Origin: Salpingoeca rosetta | Lineage: Eukaryota; Opisthokonta; Choanoflagellata; Craspedida; Salpingoecidae | DNA length: 17,500 nucleotides | Assembly: GCF_000188695.1 (NCBI RefSeq) | Contig: NW_004754904.1 | Coordinates: forward strand, 66,554-84,053 | Direction: 5' to 3' | Shown: positions 1-8,774 of the stretch, in pieces | How positions within the stretch are numbered: position 1 is the first letter of the stretch | Layout of the letters: every line of letters starts with the position of its first letter | Notes under the pieces: generated by a model | Told to the model about the DNA's origin: nothing | Seen by the model: only the letters and a program-made list of their open reading frames with translations | Databases searched by the model: none | Program-made: the position numbers and the translations under genes

Positions 1-218
1 TTTCGTGTGAAGGTGTGAGCCATAAGCGCACATGGAAGCAAGGTGAACCACGTGCACAAGACCAACGCAACACAAGCAGCGATAGCAAACTTCGACACCC
101 ACGCACTCGAATGCAAGGACGTGAATGCAAGTGTTTACATGTGTGAGTAAACACACAAACGCACACGCACACACAGATGTACTAACGTAACACAAAACAC
201 ACTCGTACACAGACATAC
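1..218. other. Left edge, probable intron of the Vps11-like gene
   Basis: This stretch follows a GTATGT donor (minus strand) that closes the last recognisable exon at 219, so it is probably intron sequence of the minus-strand gene. One minus-strand frame is open across most of positions 1-130, but its translation does not resemble the expected propeller continuation. I could not place a further exon. The rest holds short CA-rich patches. Confidence 0.4.
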
Positions 219-497
219 GCGACGTGCCTGGTGCGGGGTGGCGGCGGGAGCAAGGCGGCATATGACGACTTCGCCCCTCTCTGCTTCCTCGGGAATCACA
301 TTCGTCATGACCGCATACGCACACAGGCGACCGTCGCCTGCTCAGAGGACACACACCGCATACACAATCGTAGAAGCGTGAAGACGAGCAGATGTGAACT
401 GCGCTCTTTGTTCCCCTCACACACATACACACACACGAAGGCACGCACACACACACAAACACACAATCACACGCACACGCACACGCACACGCACACG

Positions 498-586
<89 letters not shown>

Positions 587-887
587 AGGCACGCACACAC
601 ACACACGCATCGACTGCGCACTTGCGATGGTGAGGCGTTCTGCCGTCTCTGGGACGACGCAGACGGTGGCCCATCCCGCGAGCGGCCGATGGGCGAGGAG
701 GGTCTTGGCGGCAGGCTCACACGGCAGCACAAGCGGGGCGTCCTTGCAACCTGTTTCGAGAACCGTTGGTGGGAGCAGTGGGCCACGTGCATGAGTGGCA
801 TGACGTGTGCATGTACACGTGATGTTTTTGTGTGTGATATGTGCCTGAACGTCATGTTTGTGACATGTGTGCGAAATATGCATGACA

Positions 888-921
<34 letters not shown>

Positions 922-1245
922 CTTGTGCACTCACGTTCGTCGGGCTGGAAGCAGGCGACGGTGGCACCGGCGTCCACGGAGTAAGTGATGCAGACCTCCG
1001 AGGCTCTTGCAGGCAATGTACACACGTCCGATGTCTCCTTGGTCGCAAAGTCGTACAACTTCACATCCTGTGATTGCAACGATGAACAGCAAGATGCAGG
1101 TTGGCGTACATTGTGAGTACACCCGGGCGAAAGTGCCTACGTGCACGGGCAGTTCCGACACAAACGTTCACACATTCAAGGGTACGAGTTCCCACGCACA
1201 CACACACACACACGCACGCGCGCGCACACACACACACACACACAT

Positions 1246-1284
<39 letters not shown>

Positions 1285-1486
1285 CGCACACACGCACCTG
1301 GCCTTTCTGGTACGCAAATGCCGTATCGGAGATTGGAAAGAAGCCGTCCACGTCGGTCAAGGTGAGCGAGTCATCCAGGGTGGCAACGGTGTTGCCGGCT
1401 CCTTGCGACCTGTAGAACTGCAGTGTGCTGGCTTTGCGCTACAACGTGCCGGGCGTGTGTGTGTGTGTGTGTAGATGTGTGTGTAG

Positions 1487-1524
<38 letters not shown>

Positions 1525-1956
1525 GTGTAGATGTGTGTGTAGATGTGTGTGTGTGTGTTGAGAGTGAGCGTTTGGATGGGGGAAGTGCATGAAAAAAAGA
1601 GAGTGTGTGAGAGAGAGTGTGTGTGTGTGAAAGAAAGAGAGGGTGTGTGAGTGTTTGCACATGTGTCGAGTGCATTCGTATGCGCACGTGTGAATTATGT
1701 GCCTCATCAGTGATCACGGAGAGTGTGTTGGCTTGTCGTCTTCTCCCATTCCCCCCCCCCCCCCAAGCTTATCATTCTCTCCTCAAACACCCCACTGCAC
1801 GCGTCTCACCTCGCACACGATGATAGCTGCATCATCGTCGCCATCCTCCTTGTTCAAGACAAACACGGCGGACGGCCGCACCACGTCCTTGCCTGGTCCA
1901 CACAGCGCAGCAATGCGCGCATCAACCCGAGGTTGTTGCGGTGGGGTGGTTGTCAT
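219..1956 (-). CDS. Vps11-like beta-propeller protein, 5' part (5 exons; 3' part beyond the window)
   Basis: Exons on the minus strand are 1956-1810, 1438-1298, 1067-935, 750-607 and 337-219, all phase-consistent with GT-AG introns, giving about 218 residues from the only in-frame ATG. The strongest clue is exon 3 joined to exon 4, which reads FQPDERC and then, after a gap, a [17 protein letters not shown] segment. Human Vps11 has QPDERG followed by a similar LIAHWFRGYLIIV stretch in its N-terminal propeller. Exon 2 has [11 protein letters not shown] where Vps11 has a YPVTGLAF-like strand. Vps11 is the core RING-bearing subunit of the HOPS and CORVET tethering complexes on endosomes and lysosomes. 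Oddly, the inferred N-terminus is roughly 130 or more residues shorter than in known Vps11. The family call rests on remembered similarity and is moderate; another WD40-like protein is possible. The exon chain itself is well supported. Confidence 0.5.
502..584. repeat. (CA)n microsatellite, about 41 units, in intron 4 of the Vps11-like gene
   Basis: An uninterrupted CA run lies here, preceded by an interrupted CA/CGCA stretch from about 417. On the gene's sense strand it reads (GT)n and lies a short distance after the donor at 606. It encodes nothing; the frames through it are repeat translations. Confidence 0.95.
1193..1297. repeat. Interrupted CA/CGCA repeat in intron 2 of the Vps11-like gene
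   Basis: CA dinucleotides are broken by CG and TA steps. The repeat ends directly at the minus-strand donor (GTGCGTG, read from 1297 downward), so the splice site grades into the (GT)n-like sense sequence. Confidence 0.9.
1454..1559. repeat. (GT)n repeat with regular TAGATGTG interruptions, intron 1 of the Vps11-like gene
   Basis: GT runs are separated four times by TAGA, giving a higher-order GTGTGTAGAT pattern. The adjoining 1560-1640 stretch is GA/GT-rich. On the gene's sense strand it is CA-rich and lies just before the acceptor at 1439. Confidence 0.85.
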
Positions 1957-2132
1957 CGTGCTTGCTTGTGGTGTTGTTGCAGTGTGCTTGTTCTGAGCAG
2001 CGGTCGAGTTTGATGATGATTGCGGAAAAGTGAAAGCTATCTTGCTACACTTTTCAACACTGTCCTCCAAGCAAACTCACTACGACCACCACAACACCCA
2101 CAACCACAACAACAACAACCACAACACGCACA
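1957..2132. promoter_or_regulatory. Shared divergent 5' region between the Vps11-like gene and the SDR gene
   Basis: This 176-base spacer separates two head-to-head start codons and must hold both promoters and 5' leaders. No TATA box is obvious. From about 2080 to 2132 it is a CAACAAC/ACAAC-rich, A/C-only tract running up to the plus-strand ATG, typical of an unstructured 5' leader. A similar CAACAACACC tract precedes the minus-strand start. Confidence 0.5.
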
Positions 2133-3200
2133 ATGCCTGCGGTGAGTGCTGCGGACGGGCCAGTGGCCGTGACGGGGGCCAGTGGCTACATTGGGTCGTG
2201 GATTGTGCAAGACTTGGTGGAGCACGGATACACGGTGCACGCGTGCGTGCGGGATGTGAAGCGCCCGGAGAAGGTGGACCACCTGCTCGCCTTGAACGGG
2301 AAGGAAGGCTGCACGGGCCAAGTGAAGTTGTTTGCGGCGGACCTGTTCAAGGAGGGCAGCTACGACGACGCCTTTGCTGGGTGCGCTGCCGTTGTGCACG
2401 CCGCTGCCGCTGTTGGCTACAACAAGGAGACGCCACAGGAGGTGTATGATGGCTGCTTCACGCAGAACAAGCACGTGGTTGACGCTGTGAACAAGGCCGG
2501 GACGGTGAAGCGGTTTGTGTTCACGAGCTCCGGCGCAGCGGTCGTGCACCCGCATGCAGAGGGCTACGTGTTTACGGAGAAGGACTGGTGCGACCAAGAC
2601 CGCGACCCAGAGAAGTGGCGCGAGGCAGACATTCCCACCAATAGGGACCTGGCGTATGCGATGGCCAAGGCAGCGACGGAGCGCATGATCAACGAGCTGT
2701 CTGCCAAGGAGGAGACGACGTGGGACGCCGTGTCCACGATGCCGTCGCACGTCATCGGGCCGCTCATGTGCGCCAACCATGACCAGGGCTGGAGCTGGCA
2801 GAACTGCATCAAGCAGATGCTGCAGGGCAAGCCGTACACGAAGGTGGCAGGCGGCCGCATGCTGTGGAACATCGTGGACGTGCGTGATGTCGCCATTGGC
2901 CACCGCCTGTGTCTGGAGAGCAAGACCATCAAGCCGGGCTCCCGCTACCTGCTGTGCGCCGCCGACCCCTCATACGAGCTCTTCACGTGGCAGCTGCAGA
3001 AGCGCATGCAGGAGCTGTTCCCAGACATCCCCGTCATTGGCGGGGAGGAGATGGAGGGCGACAAGCCCGCACAGCCCGTGCCAAACCCGCCCTTTGTCTA
3101 CTGCACACTGGCCAAGGAGGAGCTTGGCTTGAAGCCCATCGACGTCAACACCACCATCAAGGACACGGGCCTCTCCCTCCAGCGCCTCAACCTTCTCTGA
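2133..3200 (+). CDS. NAD(P)-dependent reductase, extended SDR family (dihydroflavonol/cinnamoyl-CoA reductase-like)
   Basis: This uninterrupted 355-residue frame is a normal length for the DFR/CCR-like branch of extended short-chain dehydrogenases. The Rossmann glycine motif TGASGYIG is at residues 14-21, a TSS serine site at about 131-133, and the YxxxK catalytic pair (YAMAK) at 175 and 179. A KPGSRYLLCA segment near the end is also typical. Such enzymes reduce a ketone, aldehyde or CoA-thioester with NADPH in the cytosol. The NWYCYGK signature of true plant cinnamoyl-CoA reductase is absent, so the substrate cannot be named; a methylglyoxal- or carbonyl-reductase-like role is equally possible. 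The start is the first ATG after an A/C-rich leader and the stop is TGA. It is the only intronless gene among intron-rich neighbours. Confidence 0.93.
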   Translation: MPAVSAADGPVAVTGASGYIGSWIVQDLVEHGYTVHACVRDVKRPEKVDHLLALNGKEGCTGQVKLFAADLFKEGSYDDAFAGCAAVVHAAAAVGYNKETPQEVYDGCFTQNKHVVDAVNKAGTVKRFVFTSSGAAVVHPHAEGYVFTEKDWCDQDRDPEKWREADIPTNRDLAYAMAKAATERMINELSAKEETTWDAVSTMPSHVIGPLMCANHDQGWSWQNCIKQMLQGKPYTKVAGGRMLWNIVDVRDVAIGHRLCLESKTIKPGSRYLLCAADPSYELFTWQLQKRMQELFPDIPVIGGEEMEGDKPAQPVPNPPFVYCTLAKEELGLKPIDVNTTIKDTGLSLQRLNLL

Positions 3201-3509
3201 TCCCACTGCTTTCATTCGCTTTCTTGTGCAACAAGCGCATACTCACGCAGCCAGGGCTGTTGCTGTTTGTGCAGTGACCTGTGCAGCGTGTGCAGTTGCT
3301 CAAGCAGTTACACCTCCTCCTACCATTGACGTGTTCTTGCCTCAACTCCACTGTGCAACGTGGGACTTGCAGTGCCAGCGTGGCACTTGCTTCTTGTTTG
3401 TTTTGTTTGCTCTCTCTTTTTGTTTGTTTTTTCATTTCCACACCAAACAAAGTCCTCCCACCAAACAACAAAGCTGAGATCGATCGGTCAAGCTGAAGCA
3501 GCAGACAGT

Positions 3510-3574
<65 letters not shown>

Positions 3575-3593
3575 CACACACGGCAAGGCGGTG
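3201..3593. other. Spacer: 3' flank of the SDR gene and 5' region of the Rab gene
   Basis: No coding exon is supported here. The left part is the SDR 3' flank, with no clear AATAAA signal. A T-rich stretch (about 3400-3440, TTTGTTTGTTTTTTC) lies in the middle. The right end is a (CA)n tract running almost to the Rab start codon. The Rab promoter must lie here. Confidence 0.6.
3512..3580. repeat. (AC)28 plus short extension, in the Rab 5' leader or promoter
   Basis: The AC run is uninterrupted from 3512 to 3567; after a GC step at 3568-3569 a shorter run continues to 3580. It ends only 13 bases before the Rab ATG, so it is probably transcribed as part of the leader. Confidence 0.95.
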
Positions 3594-4245
3594 ATGGAGC
3601 CAGACTTTCACAACTTGATCCGGCTTGTCGTGATCGGCGATGATGGCGTCGGGAAGACAAGCGTGCTCCGCAAGTTTGTTGTGAGTCCATGTCATTTGTG
3701 TGTCTGTGTGTCTGTGCCTGTGTCCTTGTCTGTGTGTCTGTGTGTTTGTCTGTGCCTGTGTCTGCCCGCCTGCCGTGCCTGCCTGTCTTTCCCATCGCAC
3801 CCCCAACTCACAATATCCCCACATTGGCACTCGCTTTGATCCAGGATCACAGATACAGCGATGTGTACATGCCCACGATCGGCGTGGACTTTGTAAGCAA
3901 ATACCTGGCTTGTTGTCCCCTCCCCGCCTCTCACTTGCCCTGCGTACGTGCTTGCCAGTTGCTGCCTCGATGCACCCTTAGCATCTTTGGATGATGCGCC
4001 ATATCCACGCAACCTCCTCACACATCACGCCCTTGCATGATCGTACATGGGATCAAAGAAACTGTCGACCATGGACGGGGCAGGCAAGCGCAGCAAAGTT
4101 CAGATTGTAAGTACAACAAGTGACAGCAGTCGTCACGATCGTCCCTGTTGTGCGATCGAGCTGTCGTCTTTGCCCTCGTGCCTCTGCTGCTGTGCGCCTG
4201 TGTTACTGCCCGCACCTCAACATTACGTCTCCTGCAATTGCACAC

Positions 4246-4330
<85 letters not shown>

Positions 4331-4422
4331 CTTGTTGGTTGCAGTGGGATACGGCCGGGCAAGAACGCTTCCGCTCCATCACGAGGGGCTACTACCGCAG
4401 CGCTGACGGCTTCATCATGGCA
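3594..4422 (+). CDS. Rab-family small GTPase, 5' part only (4 exons, truncated)
   Basis: Exons are 3594-3680, 3845-3892, 4059-4106 and 4345-4422, all phase 0 with GT-AG introns, giving 87 residues. The P-loop is GDDGVGKTS at residues 15-23, switch I is PTIGVDF at 39-45 with the effector threonine at 40, and the G3/switch II motif is WDTAGQERF at 62-70, followed by [11 protein letters not shown]. The family continues with YD and a further 100 or so residues: the NKxD and SAK guanine-binding motifs, a variable tail and C-terminal prenylated cysteines. None of these is found downstream. After the GTACAC donor at 4423 the sequence becomes low-complexity GGTGGTGAT, then (CA)36, then exons of a different gene on the other strand. 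Rab proteins switch membrane traffic at organelle surfaces. The subclass cannot be assigned from this half. Confidence 0.9.
4249..4329. repeat. (GT)40 microsatellite in Rab intron 3
   Basis: An uninterrupted GT run lies just upstream of the acceptor (TTGGTTGCAG ending at 4344), filling the position where a pyrimidine tract would normally sit. Confidence 0.97.
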
Positions 4423-4511
4423 GTACACGGGGATATCGTTCTAATGGCGGTGGTGGTGATGGTGGAGATGGTGATGGTGGTAGTGGTGGAGATGATGGTG
4501 GTTGTCCTGGA

Positions 4512-4584
<73 letters not shown>
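4423..4584. other. Junction between truncated Rab and truncated DHPS, carrying (CA)36
   Basis: The left part (4423-4513) starts with a Rab intron donor and continues as a GGTGGTGAT-type degenerate triplet stretch. The right part (4514-4585) is a pure (CA)36 run that ends at the donor of DHPS exon 7 on the minus strand. No 3' exons of either gene are found here or elsewhere in the window. Two convergent genes thus lose their 3' halves within the same 162 bases. Confidence 0.85.
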
Positions 4585-4588
<4 letters not shown>

Positions 4589-6575
4589 GTAGACCGAGTC
4601 TGGGTTGTCAATTTCCTTTCCCAGGCGGTGGATCATGCGCGATGGCGTCCAGTGCGCTCCCTGACACACACACACACACGCACACACACACACACGCACG
4701 TACGTACATACATACACACATACATACATACCATACATACATACATACATACATACATACATACATACATACATACATACACACATACATACATACATAC
4801 ATACATGCATACATACACACATACATACACACGTGAGAATGAAACAGCACGCTGTGAGTTGCCAGACGCATATGGACTGCGCATCAATGAGCATGCACTA
4901 TCATCACCACCACCACCACCACCGCCACTATCATCGTCACCTCTGTCTTCTGCTCGTGCAACATCTGGTCCAAGATGGGCATCATCCACTCCTCAAACTT
5001 GACGTAGTTCTGGACACACACACACACATGTATACACACATATGTTTGCACACGTACAAGCAAATGCGTAAATGAACAGTGAAGCCCAACGCAAGCGACG
5101 CACACACGCACACACGCACACACGCAAACACACACACACACAAACACGCACACAGGAAAGCGTACGTCGTTTGGGACGAGGAGGTTGCCGATGCGGTTGA
5201 TGCCTTTGAGTCGCAGGTCGCGGCCCTTGAGGCTGAAGTCGCCGAGATACGTGTCCGCCATGCACTGCACACAGGTAGTACGTGCACATGATGAAACAGG
5301 TGAGCAACACAATGCACACACGTCAAAGCACACACAATGCACGCACATCGGGAACAGGTGAGCAACACAATGCGCACACGTCAAAGCACACACAATGCAC
5401 GCACATCGTGAACAGGTGAGCAACACAATGCACACACGTCAAAGCACATGTACAGAAACACACAATGCACTCTCGTATACACGTGTGCACGCTCAAAACA
5501 AAAGCGCACGCATTCTGTGGCACGGACCTTGATAAAGTCTTCCTCGATGCCACCAGCAGTAGTCACAATCACGTCCACCTACACGGCCAGCAAAAACAAT
5601 CAATGAGCGAGGATGAACACATATATACGCATACATGAGCACAGCGCACAGGTGATTCACAAGCAGGAACCCCCTCCACACACACATACACACATACACA
5701 CATACAAACACATACACACACATGCATGCGCGCACCATCTTGTGTTGCACGAGGAATCGGATGGTGTCGCGGACACCGGCAGAGATCATGTTGGAGGTGT
5801 AGCCGAGGAAGATCTTTGTCTTGACCTTCTTACGCGCCTCTGGGTCACGAAGCTCTTCATCCTCGCCCTCCTTCACAGGCTCATCGGCCAGCGACCAGTC
5901 CAGCTGCGAGCCCATGCACACGAACGTGATGAATGACAACGAACGAACCAAACAACTACACAAACAAACAACCAACCAAACAACCAGCTTCTCACACAAT
6001 GTGGTGCCGCACAGGGCATTTGTGTGCACACGGAACACACGGGGCACACGGGGCACATAGAGCACGCCTCACGTCACCCGTGTGCATGCAAGCATCAGCG
6101 CCAGCAAGCTCATCAGCGACCTTACCATGCGCTGCACTTCCTCGATGGCAAGGCCGAGGTTGGTGGCCTGGAACCCGGTCGTGAGGAACGACTGCAGCAG
6201 CTTGTCGTGGTCCACGCCTTGGTTGAAATCATAGCCTGTTTACGCCGCAACCGTGAGTGTTGGTGCTGATCGTGGTCACGCTGTGGACGTTCGTCCATGT
6301 GGCACTGTTATGACTTGACAAGTTCACACTCACACGCACGTGGGCACATTCCCTTTCACACGCGTGGCACACGTACACACACTTGGCACGCACACGCACA
6401 CACACACACACATGCACACACACATGCACACACACACGCACACACGCACACACACATGCACACACACACACGCACACACACACACACTACACGCACCTTT
6501 GACTTTCACTGCGTCCTCCGGCATGGGTTCGCTCCTCAGCAGAACAGCCTGCTGTGCGTCCGTGGCCTGCTCCAT
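4585..6575 (-). CDS. DHPS: Deoxyhypusine synthase, 5' part only (7 exons, truncated)
   Basis: Minus-strand exons are 6575-6497, 6235-6126, 5903-5736, 5578-5528, 5264-5166, 5009-4941 and 4660-4585, phase-consistent, giving 217 residues. Recognisable blocks in order are [37 protein letters not shown] (about 94-111, NAD contact), [13 protein letters not shown] (124-136), [32 protein letters not shown] and [17 protein letters not shown] transfers the butylamine group of spermidine to one lysine of eIF5A, the first step of hypusine formation, in the cytosol; eIF5A then helps ribosomes through difficult stretches. The exon ends at VYY plus one base (T), where the family continues with Trp. The ALTDGS segment, the GGGVVKHH segment and the catalytic lysine near EAVSWGK are all missing from the window. 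Exon 3 carries an acidic family-variable stretch before KIFLGY. The gene is divergent from COX11. Confidence 0.93.
4699..4832. repeat. (ACAT)n tetranucleotide array in DHPS intron 6
   Basis: About 30 tandem ACAT-type units, with a few CA interruptions, follow a short CA run at 4665-4695. The tract lies between DHPS exons 7 and 6 and translates as repeated Tyr-Ile-His on one strand and Tyr-Val-Cys-Met on the other, with no coding meaning. Confidence 0.93.
5293..5447. repeat. 58-base direct repeat, about 2.7 copies, in DHPS intron 4
   Basis: Copies begin near 5293, at 5352 and at 5410. The unit starts GAACAGGTGAGCAACACAAT and ends near GCACATCG; copies differ by only a few bases (for example A/G after AATGC). 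The array lies in the intron between exons 5 and 4. Each copy contains CAGGTGAG, a perfect donor-like string on the strand opposite to the gene. Confidence 0.93.
6374..6487. repeat. CA/CGCA/TGCA repeat in DHPS intron 1
   Basis: This is an interrupted CA tract with CATG and CACG variants, ending 8 bases before the donor of exon 1 (at 6496-6495 on the minus strand). No coding content. Confidence 0.85.
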
Positions 6576-6729
6576 GACTGCCTCCTGCGTGATCTACTGT
6601 AAACTCACTGATCGGCGAGAGTGATGTACCTGTTGTGCGGCTGTCCGTGATGTGACGGCTGTTGTGGTGGTGGTTATGATGCTTGCTCTGGAGAGCACGT
6701 TGTTGCGTGCACGAGATCGCTGAAAATTT
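6576..6729. promoter_or_regulatory. Shared divergent 5' region of DHPS and COX11
   Basis: The spacer is 154 bases between opposite start codons. It contains GTGATGTGACGGCTGTTGTGGTGG and an AAAATTTATGG context at the COX11 start. No TATA box is evident. A compact bidirectional promoter is inferred from layout alone. Confidence 0.5.
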
Positions 6730-7193
6730 ATGGAAGCTGTTCGATATTTTTCAGGACTTGACCAACCAGGACGCAAGATGGTGATGGCTGGTGTGTTTAC
6801 GGGTGTTGCGAGGTTGTGTGGGGTGTGCATGGCGAAAGCGGCCACGGCGCAGCCGCAGAGCATGGCGCGAGGCGTCGCAGCGGGCGTGTTGCGGGCGACA
6901 TCGGCGCGAACGGTGACGACATATTCTGCGCAGTCCCAGAGAACAGCGAGAGCGGTCATGGCCCACACATCCACGAGCAGACACACGCCGCGCACCCTGC
7001 AGTGGCTCAGCCAGAGCTGGAGTCGCCGCCTCTATTCAACACAGTATCAGCAGCCGCAGTTTAGCCGCGGCGATAACAAGGCGACCGCCATCTACGCCAC
7101 GGCTTGGATCATCATGATCTTGGGCTTCTCCTACGCAGCCGTGCCGCTCTACAGAGCCTTCTGCCAGGCATGGCGTGTGTGTATTGTGCGCTC

Positions 7194-7224
<31 letters not shown>

Positions 7225-7264
7225 CGTGTGTGTGTGTGTGTGTCTGTGTTGTGGGTGATGTACT

Positions 7265-7300
<36 letters not shown>

Positions 7301-8741
7301 TGTCTGTGCGTCGTACATTGTGGCACATTGTGTCTCGCGTACTTGTGTGCAGAGAAACGGGCCACCCTGAAGCGGTTGCCGAGAAACGGGCCACCCTGAA
7401 GCGGTTGTCATATTTGGTGGGTCACGCGCTCACCCATTTGTTGCGACTTGTACTGACAGGCCACTGGGTATGGCGGTACGGTGAACAAGCACGACAACGA
7501 TAAGAAAAAGGTGCGGGCATGATCTTTGCGTACAATGGCTCTTTGCGTTGCCTGATTGAGTGGGGCTGTGTTTGGAGGGGTTGTATCAGTCCACCTTGTC
7601 CTCATGCGTATTTATTCCTTCAGGTTGAGGACATGGTGCCTGTGGAAGATCGACAAATCACCGTCAGGTGCGTCATGGCTCAGTGCACGTTGGCATGTGC
7701 CACTGAACTTTTCTGCATCCACACGCACACACACTCACTCACTCACACACACTCACACTCACTCACACGCACACACTCACACACGCACACACACTCTCTC
7801 ACTCGCTCACTCCCTTACTCACACACTCTCTCTCACTCGTTCACTCCCTTACTCACTCACTCACACACTCCCTTACTCACTCACTCAACCCCCCCCCCAC
7901 CTGTGGCTGTTGCGTGATAGGTTCAATGCCGACACGAGTGCCACGATGCCGTGGTCGTTCAAGCCACAACAGAAGGCAGTCACTGTACGTTGATGCAGGC
8001 GAGGCAGAGTGAGGGCATCTGTCTGCTGGCTGTTCTATTTGCAGGCTGTGCTGTTGCAAACTGCCCTGCTGCCTACTGCCCTGCTGTCCTGCTGTACGTA
8101 GCGACACCCGTGCACACCTACCTTCACATGCGTCACGCCCTACACCCTTGCTGCGCACGTGTGAACAACGCAGGTTGTTCCTGGCGAGACAGCGCTTGCG
8201 TTCTTCACCGCCTCCAACCCCACGGATGAGGCCATCACAGGCATCTCCACATACAACGTCGTCCCCTTTGAGGTGCTGCTGATGATGTGTCTTGCATGTG
8301 TGTGTGTGTGTATGTGTGCGTGTGTGCGCGTGTGTGTATGTGTGTATCTGCATCACTGTCTGTATCTGTATCATTGTCTGTGTGTGTCTGGTGCAGAAGA
8401 CTGACACCAGCACCTCCTTGTGTATGTGTGTGTGCAAACAGGCAGGGCAGTACTTCAACAAGATCCAGTGCTTCTGTTTCGAAGAGCAGCGATTGAATCC
8501 AAACGAGGAGGTGGATATGCCCGTCTTCTTCTACATCGACCCGGAGTTTGCAGAGGACCCAAACCTCATGCGGGTGCGGCGGCACTGCTGATGGAGATGG
8601 CCGTGTTGGCATGCATGTCTCCATGTTTGTCGCTTGATGACGTGACATGACCAAACCACCCCTGGCACACGCACACACACACACACCCACGCGCGCGCAC
8701 GTTGATGCTTGCAGTTAAAGCTCACATCCACACACACACAT

Positions 8742-8774
<33 letters not shown>

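Noticed and set aside
417..674. Long open frames of Thr-His or Val-Cys repeats (also near 1200, 3500, 4250, 4550, 6400, 7200, 11220, 14930, 15000, 16900)
   Set aside because: They are translations of CA/GT microsatellites that lie in introns or spacers of real genes and have no non-repeat conserved core.
1068..1130. A frame reading [10 protein letters not shown] directly upstream of exon 3 of the Vps11-like gene, which resembles the LFVVT strand of Vps11 and would imply a 1-base frameshift
   Set aside because: It coincides with the pyrimidine-rich end of an intron with a good CACAG acceptor, where Leu/Phe/Ile codons are expected by chance; the spliced reading is phase-perfect without it. Left as a minor doubt.
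2037..2903. 288-residue minus-strand frame opposite the SDR gene
   Set aside because: It is antisense to a strongly supported SDR reading frame, Arg/His/Leu-rich from GC skew, and has no recognisable motif.
4423..4513. Read-through extension of Rab exon 4 into Val-Met-Val repeats
   Set aside because: The family requires YD after GFIMA, and a phase-0 GT donor lies exactly there; the rest is low-complexity intron.
5281..5480. CRISPR-like array suggested by regularly spaced repeats
   Set aside because: The units are contiguous 58-base tandem copies with no variable spacers, in an intron of a eukaryotic gene.
7353..7423. Cassette exon in COX11 intron 1 (frame open through the 29-base duplication)
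   Set aside because: No donor of exon 1 gives the needed phase, and the conserved FCQ-ATGYGG join leaves no place for it.
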